Source of the DNA: Saxidomus purpurata | Taxonomy: Eukaryota > Mollusca > Bivalvia > Venerida > Veneridae | Reading direction: 5' to 3' | Assembly: GCA_022818135.1 (NCBI GenBank) | Contig: JAFMSR010000012.1 | Location: 7,555,570-7,619,569, forward strand | Length of the DNA stretch: 64,000 bases | Shown: in pieces, positions 33,730 to 46,500 of the stretch | Layout: every line of letters begins with the position of its first letter | How positions within the stretch are numbered: position 1 is the stretch's first letter | Program-made: the position numbers and the translations under genes | Notes under the pieces: generated by a model | Told to the model about the DNA's origin: nothing | The model's input: only the letters and a program-made list of their open reading frames with translations | Databases searched by the model: none

Positions 33730-36190
33730 ACTTCAGGAGGCTGGTACGTTAAGTGTACGTTATAGGTTAAAAATGGGTAATATCAAATCTCGCGACTTTA
33801 ACGCGCCTCATTTGAAACACAATTCTTTGTTTTTTATATACGGTATTATGATACATTCTAAAGTATAGATGGAGAATTTGAAGGATGTATGATGCTTTGT
33901 AACAAAATTGGGGACACAATTCTAAAAGAGTTCAGTTTAAAATCAAAGGATCTGTTTGAATTTACTGATATAATAAAATCAATTTACTGATATGATATAA
34001 GGACAAATGCCTTTCTTTCGTATTCAAGTCGTTTCGTCATGAGAAATAATCAAAGCGCTGAAAACGCTGGATTTGTTTGTGTATTCAAAATATATGTCCT
34101 TTGTTTTGTTGTGACGGCTATTTCAGTCTGTAATCTTCATTAGTGAAGGCTATACCAGTTGGTAATAAGATATGAACAGAATGCAACAGTTATAAATCGT
34201 ATTTCGAATTGTCTTTGTTTCTATTCCCGGTACACATAGACAGCAGGGGTTTTCACTGTACTCAACAAAATGTTTTCGAAGTAACGATGTTCAAATGTTT
34301 TACTGCAGTCATTGATATGTATTTTAACAAAATAACTCATTTGATGCGTTTCAAGATAACGAGATCTACAGTCGAATATAGGGTAAATTGCCTTCTACTT
34401 AAAACAATCACCACCTATGAAATATAACAAATCGTTTAAACATCCTGCTTAAGGTGCCCACGCATAGGAACAATACATCTAGGAACGCAGACTAGCTCGC
34501 GCCAGGTCCGCAGAATAAACATATCAGCAATAAGGAAAGTTATAATTACGTCCCTTGCCGCGCATTGAATAAAATTTATGAATGGATGGATATAATCGTA
34601 AAAAGAGAATGTGTAAACATGCGCGTAAATATTCCTGGCTGTTCAAAATATTTCATTCTTTAAAATGACGATCAGGGTTAGACTTTTTGTTGTCACAGAA
34701 ACTCCGAAACATATGTTTTCTTTCCGCACAAGGTTTAAGAAATGACCGGCGGGTTAAGAAATCGAAACTATTTCTATAGGGTGTATATTTATAGTTAATC
34801 ATCCCTTATTTTTACGCATCATTGTAAAATGAAATACATCCGCGGTTCTTTTTCGAAAACAGATTACTGTCGTTATATTTACAAAATTTAGCTGATGCTG
34901 CATGACTTTATAACATTACACATTTAAACAATACAACTTTCATGTCTGCAATGGCCATATGGTTTCAAATGAAGAATCATAATTTGGGATTATATGCTGA
35001 CTGACGTGCCGGAGCTACTTCCAGATTTGGTACTTAAGGAGTAGGCTTCGGAAAACGGTATGTAAATTTGTTTGCTTCACAAACAAATAAAAACCAGAAA
35101 GCCTTTCTCATTTTTGCAATATCATTGAAAAAATACTGCGCCAATTTCTAACATGTACTTTTCGATTCAAAAGGCAGTTATGAATATTTTTGGTACAGAT
35201 GAATGCCATTTCTGACGGTAAGATATCTCTTACCTACTTATTATTAAGGTCCTTTCTTTCGTATTCAAGTCGTTTCGTCATGAGAAATAAAAACCAGAAA
35301 GCCTTTCTCATTTTTTTGCAATATCATTGAAAAAATACTGCGCCAATTTCTAACATGTACTTTTCGATTCAAAAGGCAGTTATGAATGTTTTTGGTACAG
35401 ATAAATGCCATTTCTGACGGAAAGATATCTCTTACCTACTTATAATTAAGGTCCTTAGACTTAAAGCTGCAAACAAAGTGTTCGCACAGATGAACGGATG
35501 TGGATCACCTGTTTTGTACCACTCTTGCAATTAACCGGTCCGTTTTCGTCTAAAAGGAGGAAAAGTTTTGCGCAATGATTATTCAACACCTGGACTGTCC
35601 GCAACTAATGCAAAAACACACAGAGTTTCCAATTGTGTCTTTATTCCTTTGAGAACCAAAGTTTATTCCACAGTTCATAACAACAATAATATAAAAAAAG
35701 TTCTATATAAACTGTTGGAAAACCAACCAGTTATTTCTTAAAGTTTTATCTTAAAAATATCCCGTATGGAAAACAATAAATTTAAGTTCTTGTCCGTAGA
35801 AAATCCTAATTATTAGTCCTTAACATTTTCAATATTAAATATAAAAATTTCCCTTTTCCAAATAAAATTCTTACCAATCATATTTCAGAATGAAATCATG
35901 TGATACCTGATTAGCAACTAATAAACATACATTTCTGTTTTCTACCTTACTGTCTAGGAAACATATTTTATAAATTAAGCTGATTACAAAATACTTGCTA
36001 CCAGATGAGCAACTTTCATTGTTATATAACTTTCATGCAAACTTAGTTATCAGCTATGTTTTCAAATATTCTTACTTAACATCTGTTAAACTAGCAAAGC
36101 CACAAATGTCACTGAATTGGGAATGCCAGAGAAGATTACCTTCTACAAAACAAAGAAATCTGTGAAATAGCTTTAAACTGATAAACTTCT
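33730..36190. other. Intergenic, with a direct duplication of about 168 bp
   Basis: 35086-35253 and 35285-35457 are near-identical (AAAACCAGAAAGCCTTTCTC, ATACTGCGCCAATTTCTAAC). The spacer CTTTCTTTCGTATTCAAGTC (35252-35287) also occurs at 34011-34049. No gene was recognised. Confidence 0.7.
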
Positions 36191-36226
36191 ATTTGTTGCT
36201 ATTATAGTGGTGTGTGTGGTGTTCGG

Positions 36227-36358
36227 AGTGGGGGGGGGGGGGGGGGGGGGGGGGGGTGGGGGGGGGGGGGGGGGGTTAGTTTTTTTTTTTTTTTTTTTTT
36301 TTTGGTTTTTTTTTTTGTTTGTTGTTTTTTTTTTTTGTGGGGGTTTTTTTTTTTGGGG

Positions 36359-36394
<36 letters not shown>
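36227..36394. repeat. Second poly-G then poly-T block, probable artefact
   Basis: About 45 Gs with one T and one TTA break, then long T runs separated by short G runs. It has the same structure as the block at 14549-14820, at a locus with no sequence relationship to it. Confidence 0.7.
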
Positions 36395-36399
<5 letters not shown>

Positions 36400-36999
36400 T
36401 CTAATAATAAATTAAAATTCTAATAATAAAAAATATACCCAGTATTGAAAAAATGACCAGACATTAAATGTAATATTATGTGCAAAATAAAATTAATTAA
36501 ATATTGAAAAAATACTCAAAAATATGCAGCATAACAGAAGTATATGCTTAAAGGCCAGACAATGTCGCCGAATTTAAAGACTGGGTTGCTGATAGACATT
36601 CGTTTTCCTGTGAAGAATCACGAAAAGACCGTGGACGCGTCGGTCTGATTACAAAGAAGTACTTTTATTTATTTTTGAAAACAGAAGGAAGGAAGAGAAT
36701 CGTGGACAAAAGATTTAGGAAAGATATTTATTTGTCTTCAGATTATCCAAATACAGTAATTTAAAATTACATCGGGGACGATACGCTGTCTATACCTAAA
36801 CCTCACGGAAACAATCTCAGGAAAACGAAAATATCAATTAGAACAAAGCCTTCTGTAACTGGACGAATTAAAAGATCCAAGACAATTAAGTTTATTCAAT
36901 GAAGAGGTAAATAAATACTGATTTTAAATTAAACCTGTGTTGTTTTTTTATCACGGAAAAGTTAGATGATTCACGGAAAAAATCACGAAGGAATTATCT

Positions 37000-38118
37000 A
37001 TCTTCTATCTTGTTATACTGCCTCACACCTCTCACGAGTATTATGGGCAGGGTGCACGCCGGGTGTTAATAAAAGATAAAACTACTGCAAGATAGCTCCC
37101 ACAGTCAAGAGAAACAAGACGGTTAAAACTGTTAAAAATAGTAAAAGAATAAAGGGGTTAAAAACAACTGTTGTACGATTAATAATTGATTTGGGCCACT
37201 GTCTGCTTGAATGATTCAAGATCAGGCAGGATCGCAATATGCGTGGGTAATCTATTCCACAGGACTGTGGTATGGGGAAAAAAGAGTACTTAAAGAAGTC
37301 CGAGTTTGCATAGGTTTGGCGGAGACTAAAGGGGTGCATATGTCTTGTTAACCTGTTTGGGACTTCTAGGTAACTGGGCAGGGAGATTGCTACAAGATTG
37401 TAGTATATTTTGTAAAACATAACCAATTTGGAGGCTTGACGCCTGTTCTGAAGGGTGCTCCATCCAATGGTGTTCTGCAGGTCTGTCACACTGGTATCAC
37501 TGGAATAATCATCTTTTACCCATCTGATTGTGCATTGCTGGACCATCTCCAGCTTATGAATATTAACCTGTGTTTGGTGACCATACAGATGATGCATACT
37601 CTAGTTGTGGTCTGACTAATGTTTTGTAAGAGAGTGATTTGATATTTTCATGTTTTGTTTTGATGTTACGTTTGAGAAAGTCTAGTGTTCTGTTTACATT
37701 TGTTGTTATTCTTGAGATGTGTGTATTCCAGCTTAGATCTTGGCTGATGTCTACACCAAGGTATTTTACATCCTTAACTGGTGAGAGTGTTTGACCATGA
37801 AGCTTGTATGGGAACTGGGTAGGTTTTCTACTACGTGTGATATGAAGGACCTGGCATTTACTAGGGTTAAATTCCATGTCCCGCAGTTTTTCCCACGTTT
37901 CTAGCTTAGAGAGATCATTTTGTAACCTTTGACAAGTGCAAGGTAAACGGCAGTATCATCAGCAAAAAGCCGCACCTGGGAGGTAACCGTGTCAGGGAGA
38001 TCATTTATATAGAGTAGGAACAACAGAGGTCCTAGGACAGAGCCCTGGGGGACCCCAGATGTAACAGGGACTTGATCAGACGTGCAACCGTTAACCACTA
38101 CTGACTGAGATCTACCTT
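37000..38118 (-). mobile_element. Non-LTR retrotransposon 3' part (reverse transcriptase)
   Basis: The minus strand at 38098-37901 encodes G-V-P-Q-G-S-V-L-G-P-L-L-F-L-L-Y-I-N-D-L-P and L-F-A-D-D-T-A-V. 37877-37563 encodes M-E-F-N-P-S-K-C-Q-V-L and Y-L-G-V-D-I-S. 37597-37082 encodes the C-terminal region (M-V-Q-Q-C-T-I-R-W-V). At least two frame breaks. The 3' UTR (CACGAGTATTATGGGCAGG on the + strand) matches the element ending at about 2300. Both flanks consist of ATCACGGAA-type repeats (36950-36990 and 38125-38230), so it inserted into that array. Confidence 0.87.
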
Positions 38119-38230
38119 CTTACGGAATTCGGAAATCACGGAATTGACTCGGAAAATCACGGATCTTATAGTCGGATAAATCACGGAGGAATTACGGAAA
38201 TCACGGAACTAACTCGGGAAAATCACCTAA
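38119..38230. repeat. ATCACGGAA-type short repeats flanking the LINE
   Basis: ATCACGGA recurs about five times at irregular spacing (10-30 bp), and the same phrases resume on the far side of the LINE at 36950-36990. It is not coding. Confidence 0.6.
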
Positions 38231-39251
38231 ACAAGTGAGCATAGGTTACGGACAAAAGCTGAAAAAGATATGTATAATTACTGATTTTTTGTAGATATTA
38301 AATAAATTTATGATAAAATCGTGATAAAGTTGTCTTTTCCGACAAAATTATTGGAAAATTGATATAAAATATATAATTCCGTGATTTCAGTGAGAATCCG
38401 TAATTTGTCAAAGTGTATAAGAATACATGCACTTTGAAAATATTCCTATCAAAAACTACATCACACAGAACTTATAGATAGCATTATCAACATGTTCAAT
38501 GGTCCCTTACCAACGTCGCTCCATCATACCCTGGGGTATCACTTATTTCATCTTGGAAAACTTCTTATCTCCAGACAACCGTAACCTTCAACCTGAGTTT
38601 TTAACTTGAATAAGCAGTGACGTAAGTGACCGGCTTTTAAAAAGCAGAAGTGGATATATTAAAGGTTTTCTCCAATGGCCCAGGTGGGATCAAACTCATC
38701 TGTTACAGGGCGAGGTTTACAATTTTCTATTAAAGACCTGACCAATTTTGCCATAGAATATTCTCTTTAAAATAGAGTTTACATTTAATAAGCAATGACA
38801 GAACCCGTGCATTTTCAGCAAATGTTTCTTTATATATCGTCTCACGTTTTACACGTTTGTGATAAAACATAATGCATCTACAAATATATAAATTTATTAC
38901 CCTTCCATGAAATTTGCGGTCTTCTGATTGGTCAACGATCCGTTTATAGATTTTGATATTTACGGGCAAGCCGGTAATTTACACTTGACATAACCCCGTA
39001 ACTGTACCCCGTGCTGAACGTGAGCTTGTTCGCCGCGTACACTACGTCAATGTATAAGTCCGTGCTGATTTGTGACGTCACGCAGTACATTGAGGTATCA
39101 TAATAATAGCTTTATTTACCGAAGGTTACACATTTAGACATATGAAAACATATATTCTAATTTTCAAGGGGATTTGAACGTCTGGTTACGTCCAGTCGTT
39201 AAATAAATAAAACATAAATGGACTCATTTAATTATTGAGACAGGGAAGGGT

Positions 39252-39370
39252 AATAAAATTGTTATTTGTTTTTTGATGTGGTATATGGGCGCCTAACGGC
39301 TCGGGTAATATAAGTCTAGCCGGGTAATATATCCCAATATACCACTTCAAAAACCAAATAAATATCATAA
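39252..39370. repeat. Hairpin-forming short element, about 119 bp
   Basis: ATTTGTTTTTTGATGTGGTATAT at about 39262 pairs with ATATACCACTTCAAAAACCAAAT at about 39338 across a GC-rich loop. It is followed by TATCATAACTAT. No coding capacity; MITE-like. Confidence 0.55.
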
Positions 39371-39762
39371 CTATAGAAACCCAAGCTCATTCAATTTTGC
39401 ATCTTTTCTGTTTTTTCGTGTTCTTTTTGTCAGTTTAAATCATTTCGGTCTATTAATATCTTCTTATGTGGTAAGCGGCCTCACATTTTTACATCGGTTC
39501 TGTCGTCATGAAAACATGCAAATAGTAAGTCACTCTTTCGTATTGAAACCTTGTTTCTGTAGCCTAGGATGATATTTTCAGTCATTTATTGTACAAAGAA
39601 CAAGATAAACAGTGATTTTGCTGATTAACTGATTGAGAAAACTGAAGTCGGACGTTGTTCGACACTCCCCAGAAAAACAAACATGCTATCTCTTGCACAT
39701 TACAGTAACTCACTGACTGCCAGTTACAGGTGTAGTTATCCTAGGCTTCTGAGTATCCAAAA

Positions 39763-39833
39763 ACCCGGTTAGCTCAGTTGGTTAGAGCATCTGACTTGCA
39801 AGCAGAAAGTTATGTTCAAATCCTACACTTGGT
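39763..39833 (+). tRNA. tRNA-like copy 1 (anticodon-like TGC), probably not functional
   Basis: ACCCGGTTAGCTCAGTTGG gives the A box and the D arm. The anticodon-like loop is CTTGCAA, and the T arm reads GTTCAAATCCTAC. The acceptor pairing is damaged. It shares upstream flank CCTAGGCTTCTGAGTA and downstream GATGTTT.CTCACTAAA with the copy at 41137, so both are copies of a larger dispersed unit. Confidence 0.35.
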
Positions 39834-40442
39834 GGATGTTTACTCACTAAACAATGCTAAAGTTACACTCGAACTCCATATAATTATCGGCGCATTCCTA
39901 TTATCGGCGTAATCATACTTTCGGGTATTTCCGAGTAATCGCGCCCTCTATTGGTGAATCTCATATGCAAATTTGTGACTGAAAGTTCACGCTTCATCAA
40001 GCACCTCACTTTTTCTAGAAATGTCACGTTTACTTGAAAGTTTGTGTTCATTTGCAAAAGCTACTTACTTTTACACCTTTCCAGGTGTTATTCAACGACA
40101 TATCCCCCAAAGTACTGTTTATTTATTGAATAATAACTACAGGATAAGTTTATTAGCATTTTGTCGTCTGCTATGACATCACTCTGGCCGATTTTTTTAT
40201 GGTATGGAAAGGAGGTTCTGTCTGTTCTTGCTTGTGAAATACTAATCAAAGTCAGTTAGAAATAATGATTTTTTCAAAGAATATCAATTATTTCAATATT
40301 TCTCAATGCATATCTTTATTTCCTAGTATGGGATTAAGCCATTAACTATGAAAAAGAATCACATAATGACTGTCAATGTGTTTATTTCTGTTCTTGGTAG
40401 TTGATTTATGGTTGGATTTAATGTTTTAATAAAAGTCTAAAG

Positions 40443-40498
40443 TTATAAGTTTATAAAATATCAATATTAAATTAATATTGATATTCTATAAACTTATA
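40443..40498. repeat. AT-rich near-perfect palindrome
   Basis: ATAAGTTTATAAAATATCAA and its complement TTGATATTCTATAAACTTAT flank a short TATTAAATTAATA core, so the strand can form a hairpin of about 25 bp. Confidence 0.75.
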
Positions 40499-41136
40499 AA
40501 GACTTTGACTAGAATGTTGTGAACAGTTTGAACTTGTTGCACACTTAAAGATGGAATATATTCTGTAAATTGAGTTTTATATTTCTTAATTCTTTGGATA
40601 TTGGGAGTGTTTGAACCATAACAGATAATTTTACAAGGCAAATCATTGCCGTCCGTATTTTTGGCGGATAATGGATCACCATAGTTCGATTACGCCGATA
40701 ATAGAGTGCTTTCCCTTGGATGAAATCTAAATAACTCAGGTGTGTGGGTAGTTTGTTTTGTTTGACCTACTTTGTAAAGCTTTTGTATTTTGAAACACAT
40801 GTCTTTGATGTTGCTGCATGTTGAGTAAATTGTATATTTTATAAATTAATGACGTAAGAAAACTGGTGTTGAGTAAAACACAAATACGCCGATAATACAG
40901 CATTACGGGCTACTTCATTGGCGACAATGTTAAAACAGTGAGTCAGTTGTGGGCTTATTAGGTTAGTGGACGGTTCTTAGTGAATCAGGGAGCATGCAGT
41001 ATTGGCAGGGGTTATCATTGATGCCCCGCTGAACAGTTATACAATTCCAAGTGCTGTATAAAAGTTCCACTCTGTGGTAAATGCATAGAATAAAGAGGGG
41101 AAGAGTGTAATGATCCTAGGCTTCTGAGTACGAGAA

Positions 41137-41209
41137 GCCCGGTTAGCTCAGTTGGTTAGAGCGTCTGACTTGCAAGCAGAAGGTCGTAGGTTCTTATCCT
41201 ACACTGGGT
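41137..41209 (+). tRNA. tRNA-like copy 2, 73 nt, Ala(TGC)-like
   Basis: It folds as a cloverleaf: acceptor GCCCGGT with ACTGGGT, D arm GCTCAGTTGGTTAGAGC, anticodon stem TCTGA/GCAGA with one mismatch next to the loop CTTGCAA (anticodon TGC), and T stem GTAGG/CCTAC. The T loop TTCTTAT departs from the TTCRANN rule, which weakens the internal promoter. It could be a degenerate tRNA gene or the head of a SINE. Confidence 0.4.
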
Positions 41210-41279
41210 AGATGTTTTCTCACTAAAGTTACTTCACAGGTAAAATTGGAACTGTTCTCTTCATACACTACTTGTTGAC

Positions 41280-43150
41280 CTGTCAGTTTTCAGATGTGGA
41301 AGTAAATTCTGGACCCAACTTCTCAGACTCCCATTCTCTGTATTGACTAACTGACATAGGACCAGAATGGCATCATGTGTGACAGCTGCAACCAGTGGTG
41401 CCAAACAGACTGTCAAGGCATTGAAGGCATTGGTGATAGCACCTACACCAGCCTCTCAGACTCAATGTTTACTTGGCGCTGCACCCATTATAGCCAAGCA
41501 AACTTTTAAATGTCCTGTGTTGCTGAATCCCTTTACTCCATTAATGATCACAGCAAATATGCACCACTAGAAAGTAGACACTAGACTCAAATAACTAAGT
41601 ACATGTCACACACCCCAGTAGGTCAATCTTTAGCACTTATGGATTTAACATAGCCCCTGAAGTAACCTAATTAATTTGGCATTTCAGTGTGACGCCTTTC
41701 ACAGATCTGTTATTTTATATCTGTCACACCTTTATGCCTAATTTTAATGTGCTCAAAAATAAGTGGAAAGTGTAGTTTCAATATAAGGTACAACCGGCGC
41801 ATAAAACTCAATTTACCTAGTTCAAATAACAATTTTTCAACACTAAAATGAAGAATTAAATATCACTTTTAATGAAAACCTAAAATTTTATGAAAAATCT
41901 CACCACTTTTTAAAAATCTGAATGCTTAAACCGAAACATGCAAGTTTACATATAAATGGCATGATACATTGTTTATTTTCATATTTCACTGATTGATGCA
42001 AGTGTGTAGATAGGTAAATTTTTTTATGTTACTTGTAATTGTGTTAGCATCATTTTTAAACTTGATCCTGTCATGTTAAATCATAAATACATTTAAATAT
42101 TGGATTTTATTGCATTTATAAGTGCCCAACAGAACTTTGTTGGGGATGTGTTCCCAGCTATTTGCACATCAAAGTGAGACGTAGAAGGTGGACAACTCTA
42201 AAATGTCAACCTGTAAAATCGGTTTGCCTTCAAAGTGGAAATAGTGAGACTATCCCTGAAGCACTTCGACACCCAATGTAAGTTCCTAAGGTCACTCACC
42301 CAAACCCAGTCAAATTATTAAATCAATCAAGGATAAATATTCTGAATATTCACAGCAGATTCATCAGTAAGAAATGAAGTCCCAGATCCACACCGATCTA
42401 CACCAGGTCCTCCAACAGGTGAAGCCAGATGGAAACTTGGTTTAAACCTGAAGTCTCCTCATCAGAAACTTTTCCTGACACACTCCACTACTAAGTTCTC
42501 TGAGATCATAGAACAATAGGCCAAGATGGTGGGGTCCTCATAGCAATATCCGGGAACCTCACTTGTTTTAGAGCTCCCTGGCCGTTAATCCAAATGCAAT
42601 AAAACCTGGGCTAAAATATCCATGATAAAGGAGCCCAGAATATTTGCATGCATAGAAACTTATTATCTACATAATATAGGCCACACAAAATAATGAGGAT
42701 GTCCTTCAAGAGTTATGCCTTTCAAAATTACAATGAAATAATGCAATATAGTTACTTGGAGACTTAAATCTTCCAGACATTAATAAGTCTTGAGATTCCT
42801 TAAAGCCAAGGTTTAAACTCAAGATTATGTGTGATGATTTCCTTAGCTGGATATCAAATTTTATCTTACAACAAATGGTCACTATCCCAATCCGAAATGA
42901 AAATATACTTTGACATCTTCCCAATTTCCCCCTCCAAAGTCGACAACGCCAAGACACTCAAGCCTAGGAAACTCTGATCATGATAGTGTATTTCATTAAA
43001 TCAGTATCAAATTCAAGATAGGTCACCCCACTCTGACAAAGATGCCATGAAGCAAACTGGGTAACCTTCAGGAGGGACCTTACAGAGTTTGCAGCTGAAT
43101 TTCTTGGGTCTAATGAGTCAAATCACTCAGATACAGACATACATGTATAT
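41280..43150 (+). pseudogene. Decayed LINE 5' region: PHD-finger and endonuclease remnants
   Basis: Around 41363-41500 one frame reads I-M-C-D-S-C-N-Q-W-C-Q-T-D-C-Q-G and later F-T-W-R-C-T-H-Y, the cysteine pattern of the PHD-like finger found at the N-terminus of invertebrate LINE proteins. Between 42340 and 43140, in shifting frames, apurinic-endonuclease-like phrases appear: K-P-D-G-N, E-T-F-P-D-T-L-H-Y, G-G-V-L-I-A-I, L-P-D-I-N-K-S and F-R-R-D-L-T-E-F-A. Many stops and frameshifts. It is the only LINE remnant in the window on the + strand. Confidence 0.6.
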
Positions 43151-43880
43151 ATGGCATGAAATGTGTTTATTCTAACATTCATCTATTCTTACATTCATCA
43201 TTTATCTATGGTGGCTGATTTCTGCCATTTTGTTCTAGCATTTTGGTGCATCTGGAGAGCAGATGTCTCAGAGCCTATGTTTGTCAGTGAAAATATATCA
43301 GGGTCTGTGCCTATCGGTGCAGCCATTTCATTTACTTCACAGCTTTCCCCACTGAAAATGACTATCAGTGACTCCGATTTCTGAGATTACGAGTCAGATG
43401 ACGATTAAGCAGACCATTAATTGGTGCAAATAGTTCGGTCCTCTCAGTTGACATGGTTGACCCTGGACTAAGTGAAGTCTAGATTAGGTGGTCCAATGGT
43501 CTAATTCAGTTTTCAGTCCAAGTTCAAGCCCTGCTTGGTCAGTTTCTATTTTAATTTTGATATTACAAACTAAATTTTTAGTAACAGGAATGAGGATAGG
43601 ACATAACATAAAGTATCTAAGTTAAGGTTTGCTTCCGTATCAGCTTTCTTTCAAATGAATATATTGAAATTGGATGTACTAATATGAATCCATAATTTAC
43701 GTTTGGCCTCACTGAGCTTTCATTTGTAGTGGGTATTTGTAAAAAAAAACACTCAGTGGTGCTCTTCACCATTGACAACTTCATTTTGCTCATCAGATTC
43801 TACTTCTTACTTTTGAAATAATCTTAGCCATGGTCACCAGGGAAAAAAGCACTTTTCCTAAAAAAGGAAATAAGTCTTAA
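43150..43880. other. Nothing recognised
   Basis: The open frame at 43163-43384 has no family match. No repeat boundaries were seen. Confidence 0.4.
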
Positions 43881-43888
43881 TCCTTTAA

Positions 43889-44209
43889 AGTCCCAGGAGC
43901 ACTTTGACTGTAGAATTATTTGTAGCTCTTACTTTACCAAGTTATTTGTATGAAAAACTTTCATAACATTGCTTTTTAAATTGAAAGTACGTAGTTACTA
44001 TATGTATAGAGTGCAGTATTTTTTTCAATGATATTGCACAGAAATAAGAAACTGTCTCTGACAATGCTTTTAACTGAAGAAACAACAAATATATGCAAGA
44101 AAGATATGCATTGTATGTCAACATTGTTTTAGTATAAATAGAACACAGTTCTATCAATGACAGAATATCTACAGTTCTATACTTGAGTATTTAAAGTGAT
44201 TCTGGGACT
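43889..44209. mobile_element. TTAA-flanked MITE, copy 1 (321 bp)
   Basis: TTAA (43885-43888), then AGTCCCAGGAGCAC; the right end GTGATTCTGGGACT is followed by TTAT, a decayed TTAA. It shares ends and TTTTTTTCAATGATA.TGCA-type interior with the copy at 45428. Confidence 0.7.
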
Positions 44210-45420
44210 TTATTTCTAGGATTGATCATCGATTTGTTTATCCCTCTTTTGTTGTTTTCGAGTGAAAAAAAGGAAACCACGTTTTGAAACAGTGGATACC
44301 ATTTTTATTTTTCATTTTGCAACTCTACCGGTTTACTCAAAAAGTATACCAGCGTATAGCTGGAAACCATGCGGCGTGACGGGGGGTGCGTCGGGGGGGG
44401 ACAGGGATATTTGAGCGTTCCCTTTTTTTGTTATTTTATAGAAACAAACTCAAAAAAAGTAGAGTTTTAACCATAAAATAAACAGAAAATGTGGATGGTG
44501 TAATACACGTTATTTCCTTGTGAACACCAAAGTTGTCATTTTCGGGGGGGGGGGGGGGAAAAAAATCTGCCGCCTGTGTAAATTACGTGTCTTCACCAAC
44601 CAACAATCCCAGTAACCATTATATCAATTATTTTGTACCTTTAAAGTAAAGCACTTGTATACTTTTAATTCTGTAACCTTCATTGCATACAGTGTAGTTC
44701 ACACCTACATGTACATGTACATGTATTGTTGAAAGTATGAACAGGACAATATGTCACTTTATCAATAAGGTTTCTATAGATATCAAATCAATATAAAGCA
44801 AATAAAGCAAAAGTATTATGGATCGTACAGCAGTCAGATTTTAAGTCTTAGAAGCATGTGTCTTTTATATGTTGTCTATAACAACATCATTAAGATACAA
44901 CAGCATTTGCACAGTATGTATTAAAAAGATGGTTTATAATAACATTGTATAATGACATAGAAAATCATACTATGTAACTGATGTAAACAGAAAATAATCA
45001 TGGGCCATTTGAGCCTTGTAATTGATTAAATTAAATTAGATGTAATCAATGATAGTTTTGATGATAATCATTGATTACTGATTACCCAGATTACATGGAA
45101 TCTGTAAAAATATCATGCCCCATTGGCCTGTTCATTCTGTTAAGGTTTTGTAATTCAAAGTTGCAAGTAACAAAAAAATATATATAAAATAGAGTCATTT
45201 AAAGTTTTGGAAACAAGAACTTGTAACAGCCTACTCAGATGAGACTGGAAACATGTACATTTTTTTTGCCTTGCATACATGTATATGCAGTAAATATTTT
45301 AAGAATAAAATTCATATTTCATGTGGCTTTCCACAAACTGAAAAATGTGATTGATGTGTGTTACCTCCTGGCTAAACATTCAATTTGTTTATGAGCTGTT
45401 GACACTGCAAAAAATAAAAA
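44210..45420. other. Nothing recognised between the two MITE copies
   Basis: Contains a G12 run near 44544 and TGTACATG repeats near 44709-44724. No gene or element boundary is supported. Confidence 0.4.
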
Positions 45421-45427
45421 CGGTTAA

Positions 45428-45719
45428 AGTCCCAGGAGCACAATTACAAGCTACTCTTATTTTACCAAAAAAGATGTATTGCCGGCGGTAATGACCTTAA
45501 CTTTATACCAAAAACTTTCCAAACTTTGCTGTATAAATCATTAAGTACATGTTAGAAATATATATGTATTTTTTTCAATGATACTGCAAAAAAAGAAACA
45601 GGCTTTTTGTGAAGAAACGATTTGAATCAGAAAGAAAGGCATATGTTAACAATGTTTTAGAGTGAATAGAGCGAGGTTATATCGTTATCCTATCTGACAT
45701 TCAATGTGATCCTGGGACT
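45428..45719. mobile_element. TTAA-flanked MITE, copy 2 (292 bp)
   Basis: TTAA (45424-45427), AGTCCCAGGAGCAC at the left, GTGATCCTGGGACT at the right, then TTAA (45720-45723). A perfect target-site duplication and inverted ends make this the cleanest copy. Confidence 0.8.
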
Positions 45720-45967
45720 TTAATTTCACAAAATGTAAGATTCAACCTTCTATATTTGTTGTGCACATGTATGTTATAATATATATATATAAATAATTAA
45801 TTACCTTGAAGTAGGAAACACTTTAAGTTTCAACAGGCTAAAATGAACAATGAAGCATTCAACCTAATTATTAATTTATTAAACTACAAATGTAAATTGT
45901 GGTTTTAAAACAGCATATTTTTTCCTTAAGAAACACTAGTCTGTCTTATGTACATGTATGTATTATT

Positions 45968-46500
45968 AGCTCATCTGAGCCAATTTAGGCTCTCGATGAG
46001 CTATTAGTATGGCTGGGTGTTCCGTCAACTTTTCTTCTCAGGAACTACATGTCAGATTTTATTTTCTTTAAATTTTCTTTAAATAAACAGGAAATGGTTC
46101 CAATCTTATGTGTACAGGGGTTGCTGTTACTAAAACTAGAAAATCTATTAACAGCTTCTCATGAACCATTTATGGATGGGACATCATCAAACTTGCTCTG
46201 TATTATCTTTGCAGTGTCCTCTTTCAAAAACAGGAAATGGTTCCAGTCCGATGCACACATGTCCCTCTAAGAAATGGTTCCGTTCTAGTGCACACAGGGT
46301 CCACTTTTACTAAAAATAGAAAACTTTTAAATGGCTTCTTCTCATTAACCAAATTGGATGGATTGTCACTAAACTTGCTCTTGAGCATTCTTGCATTGTC
46401 CCCTTTCAAACGGTACGAAATGGTTCCAATCCAGTGCACACAGGGACTGCTTTTACATAAAATAGAAAAAAAACTTTAAATGTGTTTTACAGTACCATTG
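45968..46500 (+). mobile_element. Satellite-bearing element with AGCTCATC hairpin start
   Basis: The 5' hairpin AGCTCATC..GAGCC / GGCTC..GATGAGCT is at 45968-46002. About three diverged monomers follow with AGGAAATGGTTCCAATC, GTGCACACAGGG and TTTTACTAAAAATAGAAAA. The 3' end with CTCTTGTT was not found, so it may be truncated. Confidence 0.6.
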
